A stretch of DNA of 64,000 bases, from assembly GCA_002964805.2 (NCBI GenBank), contig PUDQ02000032.1, positions 620,001-684,000 of the forward strand. The letters run 5' to 3'. The stretch's first letter is position 1; each line of letters opens with the position of its first letter. The stretch is from Trametes villosa (Eukaryota > Basidiomycota > Agaricomycetes > Polyporales > Polyporaceae). Position numbers and translations under genes: made by a program. Shown piece after piece: positions 46,712 to 58,060 of the stretch. The notes under the pieces were generated by a model. The model made no database searches. It had not been told where the DNA came from and worked only from the letters and a program-made list of their open reading frames with translations.

Positions 46712-48653
46712 ATGCTCTCCCCGAAGATTCAGCTCCTCCTCTCGCTATGCGCATCCTACGCTCTGGCCTTTACCCCTCCAGAGCGGCTGAACATCCCGCT
46801 GCTGCTCAGTCCTGGAGGTCGGCCCATGATGGGCGTAGGCATGGTGAGCATCCATCTCCTGTCAGGCAAGATGTGTGGACTGATTACCTCTCAGTCGTCC
46901 GGGAAAGCCCAGAACTTCAACTTCACGTTCACGACCAGTCTTGGCTATACCGCGGTAGCCAGCAATAAATGCACCACTTGCACCGATACGTCTCTGTGAG
47001 TTCTGCTCCCCAGGATGACTGCTGAGTAATCCTGCTCATGCGAGTAGATATGATATCTCCTTGTCGTCCTCCGCGAAGCCTCTGAATGGGCAGTCAGCCA
47101 TGTCTCTGGGTGCGGGTGACTTCCAGGGTTCGCTCATGAAGGAGGACTGCACGATCTACACCGCGAACGGGTCAACTTGGGCGTATCCGAATCAAACAGG
47201 TCAGCACAAACGTCTTGAAAGCCTTTCCCATGGGCCGCGCGTACTGATACCACGACAGTGATGCTCATGGACAGCCAAACGCAGGCCTCGCCGTTCGACC
47301 AGAGCATATCCGGGCTTCTCGGGCTCGGAACCCTGAAGAAGCCCACGACTGCTGCGGGCTTCTCCGCCGGCTTCGACGACGGCCTATACGGGCAATACTA
47401 CATCCGCAACCCCGACGCGTCGAACTTCACGTTCGGCCTCGACCTGAAGCGGTCCCCGGTCATCCCGGGCAACGGCAGCGCGCTGCGCATCAACCCCGGC
47501 TCGTCCTCGCTCGAGAACACGAACGTCGGCACGCTGCACTGGCTCCAGCCCGACCAGTCCGCGTACAAGGCGGACCAGGTGCAGTGGCGGCCCGCGCAGG
47601 ACAGCGTGACGACGGGCTACCTCGCGAACAACACGCAGCCGGACCTCACCGTGCAGCTCGACGGCTGGACGGCGAAGGTCGGGAGCAGCGACGTCGGCGT
47701 GCACGACCCGATCCTCGTGAACGTGGACCCGTACTACCCGGGCATCTACATGCCCATGCAGCAGGCGCGGCTTATCCGTAGGTCATCTCGGGCTCTGATG
47801 CTGTGCGCCCGTCACTAATCCGCTGCACCCGTGCTCCAGATGACGCCATCTCTGGCTCGCAGCAGACGCAGATGTCGACGATTCCGGGGCAAACCAATGC
47901 CTGGATCGTGCCGTGCAACACGCAGATCTCGTTCACCGTCCTCGCCGGCGACCAGGGCTTCACCGTCGATCAGTCCCTGCTCGTCGTCGACCAGGGCGAC
48001 GGGCAGTGTCTCAGTCTTATCGAGGGCTTCACGGACGCCTCGGTCACGCAGTACATCCTCGGGCAGAACTTCATGTCCCAGATCTACGTGTACGTCTTGT
48101 TCTCTTCCGCAGCACCCTTCACATGCTCACCCCCACCTTCTCTCGTAGCATCTTCAACATCCCGAAGGACGGCACGTCCATCGTCGGCTTCGCCCCGCGC
48201 GCCGTCTCCTCCACCAAGTCGCGCGACATCGGCGCGATCGTTGGCGGGACCGTCGGCGGCGTCGCGGGCGTCGTCGGCCTCGGCCTCCTCGCCTTCTTCC
48301 TCATCCGCCGCCGGCAGGACAACACGTTCTTCAAGCGCGCCGCCGAGCTCGAGGAGGAGCACAAGGTCGCGAGCACCGTCGAGCCGTACACCCTCGGCGC
48401 CGGCCCGGACCCCGCGTTCCCCGCCAGCCCGCCCGCGGGCGCGCACCACCCGCTGCTCGGCGTGCACGACGCGCATGCGGGCGCGGCGCCGCCGACGTAT
48501 GAGGAGGCGTCCGAGAGCGGGCTCGCGTCGCCCCGCGGGTACACGCGCGACTCGAAGATGACGTACCGGAGGGACACGATGATGACCGAGAGCGCGGGGA
48601 GCCCGCCGACCAGCCCGCACCAGACGGCGTTCTCGGGCTCGAGCGCGGTATGA
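46712..48653 (+). CDS. Membrane-anchored aspartic-protease-like protein, probably inactive
   Basis: This secreted protein has the pepsin (A1) fold pattern plus a C-terminal membrane anchor. Five exons (46712-46995, 47048-47199, 47259-47777, 47840-48089, 48149-48653) give 569 residues. Residues 1-19 are a signal peptide (IQLLLSLCASYALA). The A1-like layout is seen in FNFTFTTSLGYTAVASNKC, the SGLLGLG turn, and NVDPYYPGIYMPMQQARLIH. Where active enzymes have DTGSS near residue 75, this one reads TTSLG. The second motif reads DPYYPG (Asp302) instead of D-S/T-G. Residues about 429-455 form a helix (IVGGTVGGVAGVVGLGLLAF) followed by RRR and a cytoplasmic tail of about 110 residues rich in Pro, Ala and Ser. 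Several NxS/T sites occur outside. The inactivity claim rests on my motif alignment by eye. Confidence 0.75.
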
Positions 48654-49122
48654 ACGGAGCGGGACAGGTTGTCTGCGATGTTGACATTGGAGCTCGTGTG
48701 ATACTGAGGCTGGGATGGAACGTTCGTGTCGGCTTTTGTTGCGAGCGTGTGTATGGTAGGATCCACTATATATCTTTAACTTGTCAGACCGTGCATGCGT
48801 GGGCGCTCTGCAGCAGATATCTGAAGTCATAACCAACAGACGCGAGGGGCGTTCCCGCGAAGTTGGCCTGTGAACTCTGCGGCGGTCCCAGGCCCAGAGC
48901 ACGCGAAGAGGCGGACACTCATGGAAGGTGTGTTCTATCAGTCAATGTCGAAAATTCACCGCAGCCCTTAATCGACGACCGTGTGTACAGGACAAGCTTC
49001 GTACGTACGCCGCGCACTGCAGCACACAGGTATCCCCGCGAAAGCCGAACAGCATCCCAACCTCTTAAGTAAACGCAGGCCCTGAAGGCGGGCAGCCCCG
49101 GTACTATCGCCGCTTGGCGTTT
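48654..49122. other. Intergenic region
   Basis: This short convergent spacer between the aspartic-protease-like gene and the first Thr-rich gene presumably holds both 3' UTRs. Nothing else was seen. Confidence 0.5.
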
Positions 49123-50469
49123 TTAGGTGTGGGTAACGCTGAGGGTCAGGATTAGTATGATATTTCGAGATATCGCAGTGTAGCATCTCACGTACCTAAC
49201 TTCCCAAAGCCCGCTCGTAGCAAGACAGAGGCCCTCAGTCACCGCGGCGGGCTGGATGCCCTCAAAGCACCCGTCTACAGCCGCAGACGCAGAGCGGATC
49301 TACACCAACCAACATCAGTCTCCGCCCTCTCAATCCCACTCAATAGGAGAAAACACGTACGACGGAAAGGACGCAGGTCTCGAGCGTCGTGGGCGCGAAG
49401 TTGAAGAACGCGAAGCGGCACGTCCCGTGCGTCGCCGCGAACATCTGGCCCGGCGCGAGCGTGATAAACGGGCTCGTGCCCGTCGTGAGCCCGGTGTTGA
49501 GCGTGTCGACGAGCCGCGCGCAGTCCTCGGTCGAGGGCGCGAAGTTCAGGATCCCGCCGGGCTGCGCGCACGCCGTCGTGCCTACAAGGATACGTCAGGC
49601 GCCTGGTTATAGTGGGTGGGTCAGATGCGTGAGAGCAGGGCGTACAGGTGTCCGCGCAGACGTTCGTGAGCGTCGGGACGGGCGCCGCGGCCGTCACCGT
49701 CGCGGTCACGACGAGGGTCGCGGTGTCGGTGACGCTCTGGATGAGCGTCGTCGCACTCGTCGTGACGTCGATCTCCGTCGCGGTCGCGGTCTCGGTGACG
49801 CTCTGTACAATCGTCGTTGGGGTCGTCGTGACCACGATGTCGGTCTCGGTCGCCGTCTCGGTGACGCTCTGGATGACCGTCGTCGGGGTCGTGAGGATCT
49901 CAGTCGCCGTTTCGGTCGCGGTGTCGGTCTCGACGTCGGTCTCCGTCGCGGTTGCAGTTGCAGTGGTGATAGAGATGTCAGTCTCTGTCGCGGTGTCGAT
50001 CTCCGTCGCGGTCACGGTGGCCGTGAGCGTCGTAGTCGGGGTACTTGTGGCAGTCGCAGTGCGCGTCGCTGTGCGAGTAGAAGTCACAATGGAAGTCCTC
50101 GTCGCCGTTCTCGTCCTCGTCAACGTCGTCGTGGTGCGGGCGAGGGGCGACACAGGGACCACGAGGCTGTTGGGGCCATTGATGGGGAGCAGGACATCAT
50201 TCGTGCGCACGATGTCCTCGCAATCGAATGTGGTCAGCTCGACCGTCGTAGAGCCGGAGGTGATGGTGGAGTTCGTGACAGCCCTCGCGTTGGTGCACGT
50301 CGGGCTGCCCGAGAGGCTGCTCGTGTCTTGCCGGACTGTGGGTAGAGGTTCAGCTACGGTTCGACGACTATGGGAAGGATGACATTGACTAACCGTGGAT
50401 CAGTTCCGGCAGACTACGCGCGGCCGCAGCAGCGACGAACACGAGCAGGATGTCAGCGAAGAAGAGCAT
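49123..50469 (-). CDS. Secreted Thr-rich repeat protein, copy 1
   Basis: The function is unknown. It is probably a heavily O-glycosylated wall or extracellular protein. Exons 50469-50394, 50335-49646, 49581-49361 and 49299-49123 give about 387 residues. The signal peptide is MLFFADILLVFVAAAAARS. A Cys-containing N-terminal segment (SPTCTNARAVTNSTITSG; TTFDCEDIV) is followed by about 150 residues of Thr/Ala/Glu repeats. At least three repeats have the form TTLIQSVTDTAT or TTIVQSVTETAT. A C-terminal Cys domain contains NVCADTC, TACAQPGG, APSTEDCARLVDTL, ATHGTCRFAFF, LETCVLSV and GLCLATSGLWEV. The last exon may end earlier at a GTACGT donor after GLWEV, so the final ~20 residues are uncertain. 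Copy 2 lies just upstream in the same orientation. Confidence 0.72.
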
Positions 50470-51465
50470 CACGTTCGGTGCCGGAGGTTACGAGAGGTCG
50501 AGGCAAAGCACCCGTCCCCCGCGGCCCTCGTATTTATACGCTCCTTTCGCTGAAGTTTTGTCGAACTGGTCCTCGAGAATCACCGACCGAACGTGGCGCT
50601 GCGCCAAGCCCTCAGCGTGAGTCTCCACATGCCGTACACCCCGAGGTGCTCCAGGTACCACTGCTTGAATGACAGAAGACCAGCGCGCCCACGGCGGTGC
50701 ACGCTGGAGTCCTGGGATCCCGCCCGCTGTGTTACCCAGAGCGCATGCAACGTGATCGAGCCTGGACGCACCTGCGCAAAAAATGGCGCCGGAAGAGCTT
50801 TCTGTGGTTCCCATCGTGAGAAGAGCCGGATGCTGTATCTTACACATGGAGCAGTAGCGAAGGCTCGCACCTATCCAGAGCGAGCGTGCGCGGGTGCCGT
50901 TCGCCGTGGATGGCAAGTGGGAGGCCTTTAAGCTCGGGCGATTAAATGGTTCCGGTAACTCCGAATCCTGGTGGAGTGGATCTGTCAAAGAACACTCCTT
51001 CGCGGGAGCGCACTCTGCCGGGGCCCAAATCAGAGGGGTGTCTGTGCGCTGGCAAGCCGGCGTGCCGACGTGGAGAGACGTTCCAAAGGACACCCCACTG
51101 CTACATCTATGGCGGGGTCAGGTGCCGCCCTGCATGTGAGGAGGCTGCGATTTACCTTGCACCAGAGTTAGGCTCGTATACTGCCAGATAGTCGATGCTC
51201 GGCAGTCTTGACGCTGTAGAGAGCGAAGGCGGTTGAAGGCAAGACATTGTGACTCTCTTACTTACCGGATCCAATACGCTCGCGACTTAAAGGATGCTGG
51301 GGTTCGCATATTAGGAACGCGGGTAGATTAAGGAGCATCTCGAAATCACAGTAGCTGTATGAAACATAACCGCCCCACCCTCGCACGATGAACCTTTTAC
51401 CGTCATTAGAATCCGTCGAAGCAGTCCAGCCTCGTGGCTTAGGGATGCGAGACGCTGGAGGTGGA
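50470..51465. other. Spacer between the two Thr-rich genes
   Basis: About 1 kb holds the copy 1 promoter (TATA at 50531) and the copy 2 3' UTR. No additional gene was recognised. Confidence 0.5.
50531..50538 (-). promoter_or_regulatory. TATA box of Thr-rich protein copy 1
   Basis: TATAAATA on the minus strand, 62 nt upstream of the ATG. Confidence 0.65.
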
Positions 51466-52879
51466 TCAGTGCTTCGGAGAAGGAGCTATGGGATGTCCCA
51501 CGTACACGACTTCCCAAGAGCCGCTGTTGGCGAGGCAGAGTGCCTTGGTGGACAGGCTGAGATTCTGGATCCCGAAGCACGTGTTGGCCGAAGCGGAGGC
51601 TGAACGAATCTGCGGGAGATCACCATTAGCATCCACGATGGAATAAGGCAGTATGTAGACCTACGATCGACGTGAGGCAAGTCTGAAGCGGAACGCTTCC
51701 GGTGTTGAGGAACTCGAAGCGGCAGGTTCCGTGCGACGCAGTGAACGAGTGGCCCGGCGCGACGTTGATCATCGAGTTCGTGCTGTTCGTCAGCTGTGCG
51801 CTGAGGGTGTCAACCAGCCCCAAACAGTCCGTAGTGAGAGGTCGGTTGAAGAGGCCAGGCGCTACGCAGGTGGTTGCACCTGCAAAGCCGGGATAAGCAC
51901 ACAACATAGTAGAAGTGCGTTGCGTGAACTCACAAGATTCGGCGCAAACATTGACAACGGTCGGGCTCGGGGCGGCAGCAGACACTGTCGCGGTCCGGGT
52001 TACGGTCTCGGTCGCGGTATTCGTGACGCTCTCGACAAGCGTCGTGGGGCTGACGGTGACGTCGGTCTCCGTAGCGGTCGCAGTCTCGGTGAAGCTCTGG
52101 ACGATGGTGGTAGGGACCACAGTGACCAGAGTGTCCGTCTCGATGGAGGTCTCCGTGGCTGTCGCAGTCTCCGTAGCGGTTGCGGTCTCGGTGACGCTCT
52201 GGACCACTGTCGTCGGGACCACGTTGACCAGCGTCTGCGTCTCTGTCTGCGTCTCTGTCGCTGTCGCAGTCTCGGTAAAGCTCTGAATAAGCGTCACCGG
52301 GGTCGTGACGACTTCGGTCGCAGTGCTTGTGGCGGTTTCCGTCTGCGTCTCGAAGTTGGTCTGCGTCACGAACGCGGTCGCGGTTTCGGTGCTGAGTGAA
52401 ATAGCGGTCACCGTCTCGCTCTGTATCGCGGTGGTCGTTTCGATCGCGGTGGCGGTGGTCGTGGCGGTCCTGAGCGCGGTCACGGTAGCGGTAGCAGTGG
52501 CGGTGACTACGGGGGGTGTAGCGGTAGAGGTGATTACAGCGGTGACAGTGTTTACGAGCGTGGTGGTGACTGCAGGTGCTGTGGCCGTTCTCGTGACAGT
52601 AGGAGCTGTAGCTGTTACGGTGTGAACGACCGTGCTGGTGACTGCGGGAGCGGTGGCAGTCCTCGTAACCGTAGGAGGTACAACTGTGGAGGTAACTACG
52701 GCAGTTACGGTCCGCAAGAGAGTTGTCGTCACCGTAACTGTAGGGGCAGCTGGCGGGGCTGCTGCGCGCTGGGCGAGAGGACGGGTTTGACTGTCGGAGC
52801 GGGGCAAGCGACGGCCCGAGGCGTCGGCAGCGGTAGCGGCGAGGAACACAAGGGCGGTGAAACCGAAGGACAGCTTCAT
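51466..52879 (-). CDS. Secreted Thr-rich repeat protein, copy 2
   Basis: This tandem paralogue of copy 1 has unknown function. Exons 52879-51934, 51879-51665 and 51609-51466 give about 434 residues. The signal peptide is MKLSFGFTALVFLAATAADA. About 270 residues of Thr/Val/Ala/Glu repeats follow. They include an N-terminal set (PTVTRTATAPAVTSTVV type) and at least four TTLIQSFTETATATE-like units. The C-terminal Cys domain matches copy 1: NVCAESC, TTCVAPG, TTDCLGLVDTLSAQL, ASHGTCRFEFLNTG, LQTCLTSI, SASANTCFGIQ and ALCLANSGSWEV. Copy 1 has extra N-terminal Cys sequence that copy 2 lacks. As in copy 1, the GTACGT after GSWEV may be a further donor, so the last 10 residues are uncertain. Confidence 0.75.
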
Positions 52880-52944
52880 GCTGAGCGGGAGGGGAAAGCT
52901 AGAAGTGAGGCGAGATGCTGTAACATACCCGCAGCTCCTCTGGG

Positions 52945-52952
52945 TATTTATG
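52945..52952 (-). promoter_or_regulatory. TATA-like box of Thr-rich protein copy 2
   Basis: CATAAATA on the minus strand, about 66 nt upstream of the ATG. This nearly matches the arrangement at copy 1. Confidence 0.55.
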
Positions 52953-54139
52953 CCGATGGCTGGTGGACCCGAGTGGAACGACAGGCGACGTGAGGAGGTA
53001 CGGGCCCTCCACCCAGACGTGCCCAGAAAAATTCAGTGTATGCAGAAGCGTATACGACAGACACCCCATAGTCACCGGGTGGGACCATATGGTGTCGCAC
53101 GTCAGCGTGCTGCCAAAGGGGATCTGTGGGAGCTGTTACTCGGAGGGCGCACCGTCTATAACAAGTCCAGAAGCACGTACCAGGGAGTTGCGCCAAAGGG
53201 CTCACGTATTGCCGCCGTGACAGGTTCGGCCGCTATAGTGTAGTTGATAGATATCGATGAGGCGAAGGTGTTCCTCGTTTGAAAGTCGCCTGGAACCTGG
53301 CCGATGTGCCTTGCAATTTGCCGTACAGTGGGCCCGAGAAGAGCTGGCATATAGGCTTCCGTAGACGGAACCTACCCATGAAGACTAGAAGACAAATCTG
53401 TCGAACAGCGCGCACCCACGGGGGTCTTATACGAGAAGAGAAGCACACACGGAGCCGACGTAGAGAGGGAGTTCGACGGCCTATACCTGGTGACTGAATT
53501 AGCAACTCAACATGGAGTGATGTTCCGACACACACCACCTGTCCGTCAACAGCCTTGGAAGAACGTGAAGTGGAGGTGAATAACTAGTATACGCAGACCC
53601 TGAGAATCTGGTATGGATAAATGTGCCTTTGCCGGAGGTACGGCGTTAGCCTATGTTGTCAACCTGGAAAAGAGATTATCGGATGGGTAGGGCGACTTGG
53701 TGGTTGCTCGACCAATGTGTACTACTTGTGTCGGAGAGTCACCGCCAGTAGCGGCAACTGATTGAACAATCAACCGGTTCTGTCGAGGATGGATCACAGC
53801 TCATCTCGACCATTTCAAGGGTCACTTTCATGCGGGTTAATACTTCACATATGGCTGCAGTACTGGCAACACTAGTGATCTGCACATGCGCCGCCGGTAA
53901 GAAACGATCCATCGTTGACAAACAGCAGTTACTCACTCAATTTCTCAACATCTCTCGCAATTTATGCCGCGCGTTTTCATTCCAACTCAGGCCTCAGGCC
54001 TGACTCTGGGCGAGATGCTGATGGTAAGGTCTGGTAAGGTGGCTGGACTTGAAAACGAGCCGCTGTCGCTGGAGCGTAATCCCGGTGTAAGGGTTGTCGC
54101 AAAGTAACTATATATACGCCAACAAAGTAGCCTCCCACA
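52953..54139. other. Intergenic region
   Basis: About 1.2 kb between the promoter of Thr-rich copy 2 and the tRNA gene. Only short unrelated frames are present, and nothing was recognised. Confidence 0.5.
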
Positions 54140-54223
54140 TGCCCCATGGCTGAGTTGGTTACAGCGTCCGACTGTTACCTCAAGCACATCGGAAGGTCGT
54201 GAGTTCGAGCCTCACTGGGGCAG
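54140..54223 (+). tRNA. trnN(GUU): tRNA-Asn (GTT), with intron
   Basis: A complete cloverleaf with a 7-bp acceptor stem (TGCCCCA with TGGGGCA), D stem GCTG/CAGC, anticodon stem TCCGA/TCGGA and T stem GTGAG/CTCAC around TTCGAGC. The anticodon GTT is at 54174-54176. A 10-nt intron (54178-54187) sits one base 3' of the anticodon, the canonical nuclear position. The discriminator base is G, as expected for Asn, and no CCA is encoded. Confidence 0.92.
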
Positions 54224-54684
54224 CAAGCTTTTTGCGAGCCTTTCTTGTCGTGCAACGACGACTGGACCCCTTGTCCCGGTCCGAAGACGAACAGCTACGT
54301 TTGGAAGACCCAATCAGCGGGTGACATCTTGAGCATAGCGTTTTGAGTCCGGATGGTTGGACTGCTATCGCTCAGAATGCCTCCTGCCAGGCTCGGTGCA
54401 CCTGTACACTTACCACCGTGATACATTGGTCGATACGCCGGCTACTTGCGCATCCCGTTGGTACGGTGTTGTGTTGTTCCTGATATTCTTGCTAGAGCTG
54501 TGCAGCTCAGATAGTACATGATTGACTGTAGCGGGCTCCATCCGACCGGGGGACAGCAAAGCGAGACAGAAAAAAGTGGCAAATAGCGAAAGCGTCCTGC
54601 GTCCTGCGTACGAAACACGAGCTCGGACACACATCCTCGCGATACCGATACCTATATCCAGATCCAGATCCATCATGCGTGCGG
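54224..54684. other. Spacer between tRNA and ADAM gene
   Basis: About 460 bp holds the tRNA 3' flank and the 3' UTR of the ADAM gene. Nothing else was seen. Confidence 0.5.
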
Positions 54685-57600
54685 CTACCTGCCGGGCGGC
54701 GGCCCGTTGTACCTCGTCGGGTCCACCCAATTCGACCGGTTGTCCGGCGACGACGACATCGGGAACTGCGGTGCGTAGTGCCCGCTTGTGCTCCGCGAGG
54801 ACCGATGCGCGCCCAGCGGTACGCTGGTGCGGTCGGGCGGGCTCTGGATGGGCATGATAGAACCTTGCCGCTCGTGCGACCGGTTGGGACCGTGCCGCCG
54901 CGGTTTGGGAGCACCACTTGCTGGCACGCTGCAAGAGGTTGCTCGGTAAGACACAGGGACGGCGACGAGAGTGGTAAGTGAGCTTACTTGGGGCCGTACA
55001 TCGACGGTTGTGCAACCATCGCTGTAGGGTTGAAGTTCATGGGCGGCTCGCCGGGGTAACTCGGCAGCCTCTCCACCGACTTTGGCTTTGAGCGGCAGGA
55101 GCGGAAGATGCCTGCGGGGATGTACGATGAGCGGTTGGTTTGCACAGTCGCAAGCGGGGTAGGATACGTACAACGAGTGATTGCCCATAGGATGAGCAGG
55201 ACGATGATGCCGACCACGACCGTGACCGGGATGGCAATTTGGAGGTTGTGGACATACCATGACTATATGCGCATGCGTTAGCACAGTCTCGTATAGGGCG
55301 TTACCAGAGAATACTAACCTTGAAGGTATCCCACCAGTTCCCGGGTTTACAGGTGCCCGAGTAGCACATCCCACCGTACCCTGAACAGGCATGCACATCA
55401 GCATCCGTTGATTTTCTGCATGTTGGGGACACTCACCGCACGGGGAGCCATCGATGAGCGGCGACTGCAAAACGACACATCGGCCAGAATCGGTGGGGTC
55501 TTGGCAAGACACCTGGCAGGACTTGTCGTTGTTGCTCGGACAAGCCTTCTGCAGCCCCATAGATGCGCCGACGAGCTGACATTGCTCTAAAAAGCCAATC
55601 GCAGTGAGAAATTTGCACGCGACGTATGAGACGGTCGAACGTACTGTCGAGAGATGTGCACTCTCCACTGGCGCAGGAAAGCCCGGAGCCGCAGCTCTTG
55701 CCTGGATGAAGCTGTCAGCATTGTGCTAAAGTGTATCATAGGATCATAGCGACCCACCATTCGGCGTGATAACATCTGCAGGACACGACGAGCTGGTGCC
55801 CGTGCACGTCTCCGCCGTATCGCATTGATCGTCCTTGCTCGGCCGGCACACCTGCGTCTTCGGCGCGAACGTGCACTGATCCGTGCAGCACGCGCTGCTG
55901 TCCGGGTCGCACACGGCGTTGTTCTTGAACTTGCACGTCTTCGCGTCGCAACAGGTCGAGTTCGAGTCCAGGCCCGGGTCGCAGTCCTCGCCGGACTCGA
56001 CGATGCCGTTGCCGCACATCTTGAGCGTGATGAGCGGCTTGGTCGAGGTCAGCGACGTGGGCGCGTTCGGGTCGATGAGGCACGATGTGTTCATGTTGGC
56101 GTTCGTCATGAGGGAGCCTGCCCGCGCCCAGTCAGTATACCGGTCAGGCACAAGCTGTGAGACTGCGTACAGATGTTGCCGATACTGCACGGTGAGAAGT
56201 TCATCTCGCCGGTCTCCGCTACGGGGCTCATGATGAACTGCGAGTTGGCGTCGCATGAGGCCGTTGCCCGAGGGCAACAGCTGATACCGCTCGTCTTGCA
56301 CCCGCCGCTCGCGCACGTACAGCCATCCGCGCAGTCGTGCTACAACAAACAGAGTCAGTGAGGGTATGCAGCAAATTATGGCGCGCAATGCTCACAATGG
56401 CACCGAAGTTATGCCCGATCTCGTGCGCGATGACCTGCCACTCAGTACGTCCGGCCGTGGAGACCGCCGTGCCGGAGACTACAGACGGCGAATCGCCCGT
56501 GGCCTTTTGCTGGCACAGCGTCATGAGCCAAGCGATGCCGACCTCAGAGCCGGTCGGACAACCGCTCATAAGGTGCCAAAGGCCCGCGCTGTCGTCGCCC
56601 TTGTCGCCACGCCATTGCGAGAAGATGGATAGTCGGTCGTTCAACGTGACGCTCTCTGAGCAGGCGACATTCCAAGGTGCCGTGGGGTCGGTGGTAGTGG
56701 GGCATCTGTGAGACGGATATGAGTAACTGCGGTGGAGCGCAGGTATGTGGTGTACGCACTCGGCTTCGTGAGCCTGGATTTCGATGATCCCAAGGCTGAC
56801 GTTGAACGTAGACTAGACAACGGCCGGTTCGCACCAAGACCTCTAAAAATACTATGGCGGGACGGACCTTATATAGCGCGCTTGCTGTGTTCCAATTCGT
56901 GATGATCTGCTGAGTTGCGTTGGACGGCGTGCCATACTTAGCCGTGTACTCGCAGTCGGCAGCGACACCCATATACACTATCCGCTGTGACGTCGGACAG
57001 CCAGCAGTTTGGCCGATGGTGCCCGAGAAGCTGCGGCCGTGAGCATCACCATTCAGTCAGACGCCGCACTGACAGCACTTACTCCATGTCCATTCCACCG
57101 CCCGCAACATCGTCCCGCTTGGTGAAGTTGGCAGAGCGCAGGAAGCCAAACGCGTCGTACCAAGGCGTATACGCGGGGGGGTCAGGCCTGGCCAGGCGCT
57201 GATGATCAGTATTGAAATCCATCCTGTCATGGCCACACGACTCGGCAACGGGCGTGGCGAGTCCCAGGCCCCCGCCCTGCGCAGCGGCCGTGTGTTCGTG
57301 CGCGGACATCACATCCGAGTCGCGCCAGATGACCAGGTTCGAGTCCGGGTCGTCCTGCGAGATCTGGATGTGCGGGTCGAGGCCGTGCTTGTTGCGCAGG
57401 TAGTTCTCCTTCGTCATGACATGGTGCACGACCCCGTACACCGAGAACGCGCCCTCGAACACAGGCGGCTTCGCAGCAGAGGCATCCCCCTGGTCGTACA
57501 CGGTGATGCGCGCCCATCCGAGTTCAGATTGGCCTGATGGACGTGGAAGCACGCCTGCAGTGTCTTCGCGCAGCCTGCCGGGGGAGACGTGCTCAGGGAT

Positions 57601-58060
57601 GACCTCGCCCCAGTACGCCCGCACGGACTCGCGGCGAATGGGCTCTGTGCGGGAGAGGACAGACTGGCCGTCGGGGGTGGTTGTGTAGTAGTTGATGCGT
57701 GCGGCAGGGTGGATGAGGTGGTCGTTCGGCCGGAGGTGGAGGTAGAACGTCTCGTCGAACGCGGTGAGGGTTAACCGGAACGAGTCTGAGTGGCGGAGGA
57801 CGGGCGAGTCCACTGGAAACGACCTCTTTCCGTAGCCGTACGACGAGGTTCGACGGGGTAGAATGTCGATGGAGAGGGTCGATGGGTGGGACACCCTCTT
57901 CAGGGGTCTTGCGGGCGCGCTTAGCGCTGCGGAGACGATCCGGGGTGCTTGAGTTCGATCGGCCTCGCAGCCGGGGCTAAACATACGACTCACCTGTAAC
58001 AGAGCCGAGGCTAGCAAGGAGGACGACGAGCAGCCAGCATAGTCGGTGGTGAGAATACAT
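54685..58060 (-). CDS. ADAM-type membrane metalloprotease
   Basis: This is a zinc metalloprotease of the adamalysin (M12B) family, type I membrane protein, likely a sheddase. Thirteen exons (58060-57994, 57947-57083, 57030-56868, 56812-56760, 56705-56396, 56339-56171, 56117-55758, 55701-55645, 55586-55437, 55380-55319, 55262-55172, 55111-54988, 54928-54685) give 904 residues. It has a signal peptide (CWLLVVLLASLGSVTA), a prodomain to about 300 and a catalytic domain with HEIGHNFGAIHD at 477-488. A Met-turn-like IMSPV follows. The disintegrin/Cys-rich region has MCGNGIVESGEDCDPG, CCDAKTCKFKNNAVC, CCTDQCTF and CDTAETCTG. The membrane helix is near 759-781 (IAIPVTVVVGIIVLLILWAI). A Pro/Ser/Arg-rich cytoplasmic tail contains LPSYPGEPP and ends PPPGR. 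Fungal ADAMs are scarce relative to animals. Confidence 0.9.

Noticed and set aside
49389..50382. Two long + strand frames rich in Val/Ser or Arg
   Set aside because: These are antisense to the Thr-rich repeats. Repetitive ACN codons give open Val/Ser frames on the other strand.
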